Notes under the pieces: generated by a model | Seen by the model: only the letters and a program-made list of their open reading frames with translations | Database searches by the model: none | What the model was told of the DNA's origin: nothing | Program-made: the position numbers and the translations under genes | Shown here: positions 55,423 through 64,000 of the stretch, in pieces | Numbering within the stretch: position 1 is the first letter of the stretch | How the letters are laid out: each line of letters starts with the position of its first letter | Assembly (NCBI RefSeq): GCF_002243045.1 | Contig: NZ_MBKP01000010.1 | Location: 1-64,000, forward strand | Source of the DNA: Methanolobus psychrotolerans | GTDB lineage: Archaea; Halobacteriota; Methanosarcinia; Methanosarcinales; Methanosarcinaceae | Reading direction: 5' to 3' | Length of the DNA stretch: 64,000 bases

Positions 55423-56867
55423 ATGCAACTGACAAAACAAAAATCAAATCCACATACCTTATTCTTGGAAGTGGGAGTTTTGGTTTTGCATTAGCCAAGG
55501 AATTAAGAGAGCTCGATAAAGAACTCATCATTGTGGATAAGGATGCCCAAAAGGTTGAAACACTTCGTGAAGAAGCCTACGAGGCACTCGTGGGGGATGT
55601 TAGTGACCCTGCTCTTTTTGACATGATAAATACTAAGAATCTCGCAGGAATACTTATCCTGAGTTCTGATCCAAAAGCAAATAAGATGGCTCTTAAAAAT
55701 GTCAGGAACAAAGTATCCCAGGACATATACTGCGTGGTGAGAGCTCCTGATGTAATAAACATGCAGGAAATGGAAACAATGGGAGCAGATCTTGTCATCA
55801 TGCCTCCACGGATGGTGGCAAAGTCCCTTTCAAGATCACTTGAACGTGCAGAAGCAATGCGTAGGGGAAATAAGCTGACCCAGTGGTTCGATGTTAACAA
55901 AGGAAAGAAGCTTGCAATCGTGGTCCACGATAACCCGGATCCTGATGCGATTTCCAGCGCACTTGCACTGAAGACGATTGCAGCTTCATTTAATGTGCCT
56001 GCAGATATAATATATCATGGAGAAATAGGACACCAGGAGAACAAGGCTTTTGTAAATCTGCTTGGGATCGACCTTTACAGAGCCGAAGATTTAGGATTCA
56101 TGGGTTACGAGAACTTTGCACTGGTAGACTGTGCAGTTCCTGGTGCGAATAACTCTCTGCCGTCTGGAACACATGTAAATATAATCATTGATCATCACCC
56201 TATCACTGATTCTGACATGGATGCAGACTTTATTGACATTCGTCCGAATGTTGGAGCTTCTGCCACTATACTGACAAAGTATCTCCAGGAGCTCAATGTA
56301 GACATCAACAGTAATCTGGCAACTGCCCTTTTATACGGCATCAGGACAGACACACTTGATTTTAAAAGAAACACAGACTCTGCAGACCTTTCCGCAGCTT
56401 CATACCTGTATCCCCTCTCTGACCACGACGTATTGGAGCAACTGGAACGTCCTTCAATGTCAATTGAAACACTGGACGTATTGGGCGAGGCCATAAACAG
56501 CCGTCAGGTAATTGGAAGCTACCTGCTCTCCAATGTAGGAAGCATACGAAACAGGGACACATTGCCCCAGGCAGCAGATTATCTCCTTAATCTGGAAGGG
56601 ATATCAACTTCCATCGTATTTGGTGTCACAGACGAAAAGATCTACATTTCCGGACGCAGTAATGACATCAGAGTAAACCTTGGAGATGTTATGAAGCGTG
56701 CATTCGGGGAGGATGCAGGTGGTGGACATGCAACTGCAGCAGCAGCACAGATCCCTCTGGGAGTGTTCAGCGCCGCAAAAGACCGCCAGACTCTCTTAAG
56801 ACTCGTCAACGAAGCAGTTGTAAAGAGATTCCTGTCCGCTGTTGGAGTGGAAGAGGCAGACGAATAA
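55423..56867 (+). CDS. DHH phosphoesterase with N-terminal RCK domain; apparent frameshift at the 5' end
   Basis: The protein has an RCK/TrkA-N Rossmann fold (YLILGSGSFGFALAKEL, then LIIVDKD), then DHH motifs HDNPDPDAISSALAL, VDCAVPG, DHHPI and DHHA1 GGGHATAAAAQ. Such proteins may cleave c-di-AMP or pApA and sense a nucleotide. The nearest start in frame, GTG 55533, cuts off the Rossmann fold. A strong AAGGAGAT and ATG 55423 lie upstream but in another frame; one added A in the A5 run at 55439-55443 joins them into a 481-residue protein. Alternatively an AUU at 55398 after GGAGG is the start. It may be coupled functionally to the SLC13 permease. Confidence 0.8.
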
Positions 56868-57065
56868 ACATCTTCACTTTTCTTCTGCCCTGTCATTTTT
56901 AGCTTAAAAGGTATTTGAAGAGCTAAACAGATGCTTAGCATGAAACCTAGATTCAAGAGACATATGCATGTATCTGCGTGCATCTGCACTTTTTTAATAT
57001 GACCACAGGAGATTACTACAGAGCAAAAATGAAACTGATTCTTAAAGGATGCTAAAGGTTGTACC

Positions 57066-58835
57066 ATGGAGCAAATTATAGTATTTGTAACACTTCTCCT
57101 TGCATTGATACTGTTCGTATGGGGCAGGTTCCGCCATGATATTGTCGCAGTTATATGTCTGCTCTTTCTGGTCATAACCGGCATAATATCCACCGAAGAA
57201 GCTTTTAGTGGTTTTTCCCATCCTGCCGTCATCACGGTTGCAACAGTACTTATCGTGAGCAGTGGCCTTCAAAATGCAGGTATCATCGATGTGATAGGTA
57301 AGTGGATGATGAAGATAGGTGACAACCTGAATCTGCAGATAATCGTACTTACAGTATTGGTCTGTGTTTCCTCTGCATTTATGAATAATGTGGGAGCACT
57401 TGCAATTTTAATGCCTGTGGCCATCCACATCGCCCGCAAGAATGGGCATTCACCCTCACACATACTGATGCCCCTTGCCTTTGGTTCGCTGCTGGGTGGT
57501 ATGATAACTCTTATTGGTACACCCCCTAATATTATCATTGCAGCTTTCCGCGCAGAAGAGCTCGGCCAGCCTTTTGGTATGTTCGATTTCACCCCCGCCG
57601 GTGCAGGTGTTGCACTTGCAGGTATGCTCTTTATCATAACCATTGGCTGGCGCTTACTGCCAGCTCGCCATTGTGAAAGTTCGGCAGAGGAACGATTCCA
57701 CATCAAGGATTACATTACAGAAGTCCTTATTACTGAGAATTCAAAAATAAAAGATACAAGCATCCGAGACTTGAACGAGATTATGGGGACTGACATAAGA
57801 ATTCTTGGATTTATCCGTAACAACCAGCGTATACATGCTCCGAATTGGAAAAAGATATTAAAAGAAGATGATATCCTGATAATTGAGGCGAATTCTGATA
57901 ATCTGAAAGAATTCATTGATCAGACTAGAACTGAATTAGTAGGTGAAGATGAGTTGCTCAAAGAAGAGGTCAGTTCTGAGGACATATCCATAGCTGAAGT
58001 TGTCGTTATGCCCAATTCACCCATCATAAATAAAACTGCGTCCAGAATGAAAATGCGTTCAAGCTATGAAGTGAATTTACTTGCCATCGCACGCAAGGAT
58101 AAACAGATCATGCAGCGTATAGATCATGTGCGATTCAATGCAGGCGATGTCCTGCTGCTTCAGGGACATGCTGACATGCTTGATGACACAATTAGCATTA
58201 TGGGATGCCTCCCCCTGGCAGACCGTGGTTTTTCCATAGGTAAACCAAAGAACATAGCGCTTGCTCTTGGTATTTTTGGATTTTCAATTGCCATGATCGT
58301 TGCAGGATTGCTCCCGGTCCAGATAGCTTTTACCCTCGCTGCAATACTAATGGTTATCACAGGAGTCTTATCCGTGCGTGACATCTATACAAGTATAGAC
58401 TGGCCGGTAATCGTTCTTCTGGGTGCCATGTTACCCGTGGGTGCAGCACTTGAAACAACAGGAGGCGCAGAATTGATGGCCGATCAGATACTTATGGCCG
58501 GCGGTACATTACCCATCTGGGCCACACTTACTGTCCTGATAGTGATTACAATGGTCCTTTCAGGAGTTATTAATAATGCTGCAACTGTAGTTCTGATGGC
58601 TCCTGTAGGAATAGGAATCGCAAACGGACTGAATGTATCGATGGATCCGTTCCTCATGACAATTGCCATTGGTGCTTCATGTGCGTTCCTTACACCCATC
58701 GGCCACCAATCGAACACACTTGTAATGGGGCCTGGGGGATATAATTTCAGTGATTATCTTAGGATGGGATTACCTTTGAGCATACTTATCGTACTTGTTG
58801 CCATTCCTCTTATATTGCTTTTCTGGCCACTGTAA
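57066..58835 (+). CDS. SLC13/DASS-type permease with two RCK_C domains
   Basis: A 589-residue transporter of two membrane halves (about 1-195 and 390-589) with the paired NVGALAILMPVAI and TLIGTPPNIIIA motifs and INNAATVVLMAPVGIG. Between them lie two TrkA-C/RCK_C ligand-binding domains (about 210-285 and 305-385). Substrates of relatives include sulfate, dicarboxylates or ions; not decidable here. RCK_C domains commonly bind nucleotides such as c-di-AMP, and the RCK-DHH gene lies just upstream. Confidence 0.86.
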   Translation: MEQIIVFVTLLLALILFVWGRFRHDIVAVICLLFLVITGIISTEEAFSGFSHPAVITVATVLIVSSGLQNAGIIDVIGKWMMKIGDNLNLQIIVLTVLVCVSSAFMNNVGALAILMPVAIHIARKNGHSPSHILMPLAFGSLLGGMITLIGTPPNIIIAAFRAEELGQPFGMFDFTPAGAGVALAGMLFIITIGWRLLPARHCESSAEERFHIKDYITEVLITENSKIKDTSIRDLNEIMGTDIRILGFIRNNQRIHAPNWKKILKEDDILIIEANSDNLKEFIDQTRTELVGEDELLKEEVSSEDISIAEVVVMPNSPIINKTASRMKMRSSYEVNLLAIARKDKQIMQRIDHVRFNAGDVLLLQGHADMLDDTISIMGCLPLADRGFSIGKPKNIALALGIFGFSIAMIVAGLLPVQIAFTLAAILMVITGVLSVRDIYTSIDWPVIVLLGAMLPVGAALETTGGAELMADQILMAGGTLPIWATLTVLIVITMVLSGVINNAATVVLMAPVGIGIANGLNVSMDPFLMTIAIGASCAFLTPIGHQSNTLVMGPGGYNFSDYLRMGLPLSILIVLVAIPLILLFWPL

Positions 58836-58908
58836 ATATTTGTTATTCTCTTTGCATTTTAAAAAGCAACAGATAATTCCATATACTAGACCTGCAAAGC
58901 TATAAAAA

Positions 58909-59619
58909 ATGAATATCATATTCAGTGAAATGCTTGTTCACCAGCTGGAAAATGAACTTGACGCTGCAAAAAAGATAGATGTAGAGGAACTTGCAGAAGA
59001 AATACATCGGAAAGGATTCAATTGCCTCATGTGTGGAAAGTGCTGCCGCCGGGAATTTGGTGATAATCGTGTTGCTGTGATGCCGCAGGAAATCCGCAAC
59101 ATACAGAAAGGCAGTAAGCTCACATTGGATGATATAGCAGAGCCATTTAATATAGAAGCGGAAACATTCGAAGAAAAATGTTTGTTTCATGAAGAATCCG
59201 GCATGGTTGATGAAAAAGGGTACATCCATACCTTCGGCTGGATGCTTCGACGAAAAAAGAACAATGATTGTATATTCATTCCTGATGATAGAACGAACAA
59301 CCGATGCAGCATATATGGAATGCGTCCTCTCTTGTGCAGTACTTACCCATTCTACATGGAAGGACTCAAGCTTAGAACATCTGAATGTGAAGGATTGGGA
59401 AAGAATATCAGACTGCAGAAAAGCAGGGAGCTTGCTGGCAGGGTACTTGAACGATACCTGTGCGAACTTAAGGATATTATCCTTACGTATAAGAACTATG
59501 ATGCCTTCATAAAAGGCGACAAAGGGCAGGTAATTGCACAGTCTGGCCTGAAGCAAGGATACTTAAATTACATCGTCCATAATAGTGAAGGAATTTGCAG
59601 GATCACAAAAAAGATATAA
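58909..59619 (+). CDS. YkgJ-type cysteine-cluster protein
   Basis: A 236-residue protein. CLMCGKCCRREFG (about 39-51) followed by CSIYGMRPLLCSTYPF gives the CxxCxxCC...C pattern of the YkgJ/zinc or Fe-S binding family (DUF3109/PF03692). Function unknown; an Fe-S or zinc cluster is expected. A TATA-like element is about 25-30 nt before the ATG, so the mRNA may be leaderless. Confidence 0.82.
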   Translation: MNIIFSEMLVHQLENELDAAKKIDVEELAEEIHRKGFNCLMCGKCCRREFGDNRVAVMPQEIRNIQKGSKLTLDDIAEPFNIEAETFEEKCLFHEESGMVDEKGYIHTFGWMLRRKKNNDCIFIPDDRTNNRCSIYGMRPLLCSTYPFYMEGLKLRTSECEGLGKNIRLQKSRELAGRVLERYLCELKDIILTYKNYDAFIKGDKGQVIAQSGLKQGYLNYIVHNSEGICRITKKI

Positions 59620-59674
59620 TTATTCCAGTTTATCGATTGATTTATAATAAATAAACATTCTATGCGTGATAAAT

Positions 59675-60958
59675 ATGTCCACTAACAATGACCAACCAAT
59701 GACGATCTCTGAGAAGATCTTTTCAAAGGCTGCCGGAAAGACGGTAAGGGCCGGAGAATTCGTACTGGCAAACATAGACCGGGCAATGACCCACGACATC
59801 ACAGGCCCTCTCGCTGTAGAAGGATTCTACGAGATAATGAGGGATAAAGAAGAGAAGAAGGTATGGGATCCAAGCAAGATAGTGATCCTTTTTGACCACC
59901 AGGTTCCTGCAGATTCACTTAATGCTGCAGCAAATCACATAATGCTCAGGAAATTTGCAAAGGAGCAGGGAATTATCAATTATGATGTTTACGAGGGTGT
60001 TTGTCATCAGGTAATGCCTGAGAAGGGACATGTAAAGCCCGGGGATCTTGTAGTAGGTTCTGACTCCCACACTTGTGCATACGGCGCACTTGGTGCATTC
60101 TCAACAGGTATCGGCTCAACTGATATGGCAGCGGTCTTTGCATCAGGAAAACTATGGTTCAGGGTACCTGAAACAATCAGGTTTGAGGTCAATGGAAAAC
60201 TTCCAAAGCATGTATATTCCAAGGACGTTATTCTCCATCTCATCGGAGATGTTGGAGCAGAAGGTGCAAGATACAAGGCAGCAGAATATGCAGGATCAAC
60301 CATACGTTCAATGTCAATGTCTGAACGTATGACCATTTCCAATATGGCTATCGAAATGGGAGGTAAGGCAGGCATCATAGAGGCGGACGAGGTTACTGAG
60401 AAATACCTCAAGGAACGCATACCTGACTATAAGTTCGATCCTTACTGGGCATCTGAGAAAGATGCAAAATGCGAACTTCATAAGTACGACGTCAGCAACC
60501 TGGAACCACAGGTAGCATGCCCTCACAATGTAGACAATGTCAAGCCGGTCACGGAAGTTGAAGGAACAAAGGTAGATCAGATATTCGTAGGCTCCTGTAC
60601 CAACGGAAGATTCGAGGATATTGAAATTGTTGCCAAGATGATGGGAGACGAGCCTGTTGCAAAGGGCGTAAGACTTCTTATCATCCCTGCATCCAGGACC
60701 GAATACATGAAAGTGCTCAGGGCAGGCTACATCGAACAGTTCATGGAAGCAGGGGCAATGGTTGAATCACCATGTTGTGGCCCATGCATGGGCGGTTCTT
60801 TCGGACTGCTTGGTGACGGGGAAGTAGGACTTGCAACATCCAACCGTAACTTCAAGGGACGTGAAGGAAGTCCTCAATCCTTTGTGTACCTTAGCTCACC
60901 TGCAACAGCGGCGGCATCTGCACTTACCGGGGAGATCACAGATCCGAGAAAAATCTGA
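59675..60958 (+). CDS. Homoaconitase/isopropylmalate isomerase large subunit
   Basis: A 427-residue HacA/LeuC-type subunit. The 4Fe-4S cysteines are in VGSCTNGR and [10 protein letters not shown], and [16 protein letters not shown] is conserved. In methanogens these enzymes serve coenzyme B (homoaconitase) or leucine synthesis; the two cannot be told apart by eye. The small subunit is not adjacent. ATG 59675 follows GTGAT; a GTG three codons earlier is possible. Confidence 0.9.
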   Translation: MSTNNDQPMTISEKIFSKAAGKTVRAGEFVLANIDRAMTHDITGPLAVEGFYEIMRDKEEKKVWDPSKIVILFDHQVPADSLNAAANHIMLRKFAKEQGIINYDVYEGVCHQVMPEKGHVKPGDLVVGSDSHTCAYGALGAFSTGIGSTDMAAVFASGKLWFRVPETIRFEVNGKLPKHVYSKDVILHLIGDVGAEGARYKAAEYAGSTIRSMSMSERMTISNMAIEMGGKAGIIEADEVTEKYLKERIPDYKFDPYWASEKDAKCELHKYDVSNLEPQVACPHNVDNVKPVTEVEGTKVDQIFVGSCTNGRFEDIEIVAKMMGDEPVAKGVRLLIIPASRTEYMKVLRAGYIEQFMEAGAMVESPCCGPCMGGSFGLLGDGEVGLATSNRNFKGREGSPQSFVYLSSPATAAASALTGEITDPRKI

Positions 60959-61023
60959 TTTATTTATTTTTTACGGAGTTAGACCAAAAAAGATATATTA
61001 AACAAATTTGTATGATAATTCCA

Positions 61024-61080
61024 GACGTTGGTATAACCAACACTATCCCGTCATATTGTGTGCGGATTACAACCAACGTC
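61024..61080. promoter_or_regulatory. Triple half-site operator between the HacA/LeuC gene and hisE
   Basis: GACGTTGGT (61024-61032), ACCAAC (61036-61041) and ACCAACGTC (61072-61080) form a compact inverted repeat GTTGGT-ATA-ACCAAC plus a longer inverted partner 39 nt on. This is a typical palindromic regulator site. It does not match the GGAA-N6-TTCC NrpR site. Confidence 0.55.
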
Positions 61081-61183
61081 ACTATGAATATTTTGCGTTT
61101 TGATTTTAATATTGGTTTTGCACCATCAAAAGATGTAATGTGATTTTCACATGTGGTTATCATATAACTGGAAAGGATAAATC

Positions 61184-61483
61184 ATGCCAGATACTGACCT
61201 ATCAATACTTGATGAATTATATGAAATTATAAAAAGCAGGAAAGAAAATCCTGTTGAGAATTCATATGTATGCTCTTTACTCGACCACCGCAAAGGTATT
61301 GATAAAATACTGGAAAAGGTAGGAGAAGAAGCAATTGAAACCATACTTGCTGTTAAAAGTGAGAAAAAAGAAGAGATTATCTACGAGTCATCGGATCTGC
61401 TTTTTCACCTCATGGTAATGTTTGTGGCTAAGGGAATAACCCTTGAAGAGATTGCCACTGAACTTACTACAAGAAGAAAATAA
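61184..61483 (+). CDS. hisE: Phosphoribosyl-ATP pyrophosphatase HisE
   Basis: A 99-residue MazG-fold enzyme for the second step of histidine synthesis. [29 protein letters not shown] and [13 protein letters not shown] contain the ExxE and ExxD metal sites. The start follows AAAGGATAA. It is convergent with the CBS-HTH gene, 2 nt away. HisF is 20 kb away, so his genes are scattered. Confidence 0.94.
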   Translation: MPDTDLSILDELYEIIKSRKENPVENSYVCSLLDHRKGIDKILEKVGEEAIETILAVKSEKKEEIIYESSDLLFHLMVMFVAKGITLEEIATELTTRRK

Positions 61484-61485
61484 GT

Positions 61486-62406
61486 TTAGTAAACTATCAG
61501 TTCGTGGAACACATCCTTTTTAGATAGGATTCCTTTTGGCACTCCATCAAACGCAACCAGCAAAAAGCCGATGTTATGCTTATCAAAAACCTTTACAGCA
61601 TCATAAAGGGATGTTTCCGAATCCACAGTTATAAGGTCACGGGTCATAATGTCCTTGACTTTAGCAGTCATTTTTCCGCTTGCAACAGCATCGCCTATAT
61701 CTGTGAAGGTTACAACACCAAGTATCTCACCATTGTCTATAACCGGAGCACCGTGGATACTATGTTCTACAAGCATGCGTGCTGTTTCCTGAATGGAGGC
61801 ATTTCCACTGATAGAGATCATATTCATCCGGGCGTAATTCTTCACAGGCTTCTTTGGCAGGGAAATCATTTCATTTATAGAGAATACAAGTGTGTTCTGG
61901 GTATCATCCCTTCCAACGATCTCACCACGAACTATCAATTTGTTCACAGGAGTTGGACCCATCTGAACAAGGTCACCCTGCTCGAAACCCTTGATATTAC
62001 CAAGAACCTTAATCATGCCATGACAAAGATCCGGATGCCTTACTGTGGTGAAACTAATTTCTGCTACAGTGGCACCCTCAACAAGCTTGTCATTTTTATA
62101 AATAGGTACAGCAGCCTCGTGATCCATTACAGTGATGCTTAAAGCTTCATAAGCCTCGCCTGTCGCTTTATATCCTCCTTTAGGACCTGGAACTCCTTCA
62201 ACAAGACCAAGGACTTTCAAAGATTGCATCTGATTACGGACAGTGCCTGGGTTACGGCTAATAAGCTCTGCAATTTCTTCACCTTTGACAGCACGGTCTT
62301 TTTCTCTCTGGAGATTAATCAATGCGATAAGAATATCTTTCTGTATGGGAGTCAGTTCCACAAAATCACCGGTCCATAAACTCGAATATAGTTTATACAT
62401 ACTCAA
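61486..62406 (-). CDS. Winged-helix regulator with CBS pair
   Basis: A 306-residue protein: N-terminal winged helix (about 15-70, RNPGTVRNQMQSLKVLGLV), a middle beta-rich domain (about 75-180, VRHPDLCHGMIKVLGNIKGFEQGDLVQMGPTP region), and two CBS units (about 190-306, ISGNASIQETARMLVEHSIHGAPVI; RDLITVDSETSLYDAVKVFDKHNIGFL). CBS pairs bind adenine nucleotides, so this looks like a DNA-binding sensor of energy state. Target genes unknown. It is divergent from the GTPase gene. Confidence 0.82.
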   Translation of the reverse strand: MSMYKLYSSLWTGDFVELTPIQKDILIALINLQREKDRAVKGEEIAELISRNPGTVRNQMQSLKVLGLVEGVPGPKGGYKATGEAYEALSITVMDHEAAVPIYKNDKLVEGATVAEISFTTVRHPDLCHGMIKVLGNIKGFEQGDLVQMGPTPVNKLIVRGEIVGRDDTQNTLVFSINEMISLPKKPVKNYARMNMISISGNASIQETARMLVEHSIHGAPVIDNGEILGVVTFTDIGDAVASGKMTAKVKDIMTRDLITVDSETSLYDAVKVFDKHNIGFLLVAFDGVPKGILSKKDVFHELIVY

Positions 62407-62517
62407 AGGAGATATATAAATTGTAGTATGTAAGCTAAAGGATATTAGAGGAGATAATATTTATAAGGAACAAGAATTTATAGATTAGAGTGATTTGAAT
62501 CCACGACAGGAAGGAAC

Positions 62518-63528
62518 ATGATTTTTGAAAAAATAAATACAGTCCCCACATCTGAAGAATTACTGAACAAGTCATTCAGAAGGGCAACCAGGGCAATGTC
62601 AGGTAAAAACATCACAGGAAGGAGAACTGCTCTTGAAGCAAACGAGTCTATGATGCTGACAGCCGCTAACATACTTACCGATAATCTCAAGAATATAGTC
62701 AGAAGGTTTCCTACTTTTGAAAATCTGCCCCCTTTTTACTATGAACTGGCAGACGTAATAGTAGGCGTAGACGACATGAGAAAATCCCTGAGCAGGCTTG
62801 ACTGGGCCAGTGTAAAGATACATGAGATTGCAAGGGAATATGTGGGAAGAGTCAGAAAGAGCAATGACCCCCTCCCTGTAAGGAAACAATGTTTCGGACG
62901 TATTTCATCGATCATATATTCAATTGATAAAGATCTGCTTTTCCTTAACCAGGCCCGAAATAAACTCCGGAAGCTTCCGACAGTAAGTGATGAGCCAACC
63001 ATTGTGGTTGCGGGGTACCCGAACATAGGAAAATCCAGTTTCGTTACAAAGGTCACAGGTGCAACACCTGAGATCGCACCTTATCCATTTACCACAAAAG
63101 GAGTTTCAATCGGGCATTTCTTCGTTGAAAATGAAAGGTATCAGGTAATGGATACTCCCGGACTTCTTGACAGGCCAATGTCAGAGCGCAATGAAATTGA
63201 ATTGCAGGCAATAACAGCCTTAAAGAACCTGGATGCTGTAGTCCTTTTCATAATTGATGCAAGTGAAACATGTGGTTACGAGATAGAAGACCAGAAGCGC
63301 ATGCTTGAAGAAGTACGTCGCGAGTTCAAATTACCAGTGCTTGTTGTTGGAAACAAGGCAGACCTTCCCGAATTTAAAGATCTCGATTTTGTGGATATGA
63401 AAATGTCCACCGCAACCAATGAAGGAGTCAGTGAAGTAACTTCAATACTGATCGAGATGGTAAAAAAAGCGATTCAGGAAAAAGAGTTAATTAAAGAAAA
63501 AGAAGAGATGGAAACAGATGACCTTTAA
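62518..63528 (+). CDS. NOG1-type GTPase
   Basis: A 336-residue GTPase: helical N-terminal domain (about 1-155), then G1 GYPNIGKSS, G2 around TTKG, G3 DTPG, G4 NKAD. It resembles archaeal NOG1, a large-ribosomal-subunit assembly factor. The C-terminal tail is short and Lys/Glu-rich, as in archaeal forms. Confidence 0.92.
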   Translation: MIFEKINTVPTSEELLNKSFRRATRAMSGKNITGRRTALEANESMMLTAANILTDNLKNIVRRFPTFENLPPFYYELADVIVGVDDMRKSLSRLDWASVKIHEIAREYVGRVRKSNDPLPVRKQCFGRISSIIYSIDKDLLFLNQARNKLRKLPTVSDEPTIVVAGYPNIGKSSFVTKVTGATPEIAPYPFTTKGVSIGHFFVENERYQVMDTPGLLDRPMSERNEIELQAITALKNLDAVVLFIIDASETCGYEIEDQKRMLEEVRREFKLPVLVVGNKADLPEFKDLDFVDMKMSTATNEGVSEVTSILIEMVKKAIQEKELIKEKEEMETDDL

Positions 63529-63536
63529 GGTCATCA

Positions 63537-64000
63537 TCACAATACTTTTTCCATTATATCCAGTGCACTTTTCAGTTTATCCTTTGATGAAGCATAGGAA
63601 AGACGTATATGGCCTTCACCACGGTCACCAAAGGCAGTTCCCGGCACAACTATAACACCATTGGATACTAATTTTGATGCTACTTCCCCTGATGTTGAAC
63701 CTTCGGGTACTTCAGGAAAAGCATAGAATGCACCTTTTGGGGATGCACAATTCAAGCCTATTGAATTCAGGCCTTCTACTAGCATGTCCCTGCGGGCCTT
63801 GAACTCATCACGCATGGTAAATACTGAATCCATAGGACCTGCAAGAGCTGCAAATGCAGCTTTCTGCGCAATGGAATTAGCACATGCCTGCACATACTGG
63901 TGAACCTTGATCATCTGCTCTGTATATTCCTTTTTTGCAGCAACATATCCGATTCTCCATCCAGTCATAGAAAATGTTTTGGATACTGCATTTATCGTGA
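63537..64000 (-). CDS. Class I aminotransferase (C-terminal part)
   Basis: The frame is open to the window edge; about 154 codons are present. The visible AVSKTFSMTGWRIGY includes the PLP-binding Lys region (Ser-Lys-Thr/Phe-Ser-Met-Thr-Gly-Trp-Arg) of AspC-like enzymes, and the small domain ends with VVPGTAFGDRGEGHIRLSYA, where Arg binds the substrate carboxylate. The N-terminus lies beyond base 64000. Confidence 0.93.
   Translation of the reverse strand, partial: TINAVSKTFSMTGWRIGYVAAKKEYTEQMIKVHQYVQACANSIAQKAAFAALAGPMDSVFTMRDEFKARRDMLVEGLNSIGLNCASPKGAFYAFPEVPEGSTSGEVASKLVSNGVIVVPGTAFGDRGEGHIRLSYASSKDKLKSALDIMEKVL

Noticed and set aside
1-64000. CRISPR arrays, rRNA or tRNA genes
   Set aside because: No regularly spaced direct repeats of CRISPR size, and no cloverleaf or rRNA-like sequence was seen in the intergenic regions I read.

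Overview
The window is chromosomal DNA of a methylotrophic methanogenic archaeon of the Methanosarcinaceae. The type is nearer Methanolobus, Methanococcoides or Methanomethylovorans than a named species, because genus cannot be fixed from sequence reading alone. The evidence is dimethylamine and monomethylamine methyltransferase genes with in-frame UAG (pyrrolysine) codons, their corrinoid proteins, MtbA, archaeal aRF1, a class I LysRS, TATA/BRE-type promoters and MscS/CCC/OpuC-type osmotic genes.

Layout. 1-3.9 kb: methylamine operons mtbC-mtbB and mtmC-mtmB, closed by strong hairpins and a T-run. 4.1-6.7 kb: AT-rich accessory island with a frameshifted membrane protein, a double winged-helix regulator and a nucleotidyltransferase. 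6.7-11 kb: a cation-chloride cotransporter and a coupled ATPase-MscS pair. 11.2-14.3 kb: a pyrrolysine-free MtmB paralogue divergent from mtbA across a 687-bp intergenic region with helically phased repeats. 14.4-20.5 kb: wyosine enzyme Taw1, aRF1, ArgRS, a DJ-1/PfpI protein and a Trm5/TYW2-like enzyme. 20.5-24 kb: a betaine/choline-type ABC importer. 24.3-30.6 kb: acetolactate-synthase-like enzyme, two aldehyde dehydrogenases, DUF3795 and GNAT genes, UPF0216. 30.7-32.5 kb: MntA-HepT toxin-antitoxin and a Fic protein. 32.6-38.6 kb: R15P isomerase, MetRS, SppA. 38.7-39.1 kb: a decayed IS1-type transposase. 39.3-47.6 kb: lipoproteins, HisF, MazG, U32 peptidase, DNPH1-like hydrolase. 47.6-55.3 kb: minus-strand block with LysRS, a CDIN1-like nuclease, an EndoIII-family glycosylase, PRPP synthase, MoaC and Nnr. 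55.4-64 kb: DHH-RCK protein, SLC13 permease, HacA/LeuC-type enzyme, HisE, CBS-HTH regulator, NOG1-type GTPase and a partial aminotransferase.

How the genes work together: MtbB/MtbC and MtmB/MtmC move methyl groups from dimethylamine and monomethylamine to corrinoid proteins, and MtbA passes them to coenzyme M. The osmotic genes (OpuC-like, MscS, CCC) fit a saline habitat. The most unusual item is the MtmB paralogue: Pyl202, Glu259, Gln333 and Tyr335 of true MtmB appear as Met, Gly, Tyr and Trp. Also notable are eight ordinary genes ending in UAG in a UAG-decoding organism, one of them running in frame into the next gene, and two genes that look broken by one-base losses in A/T runs.
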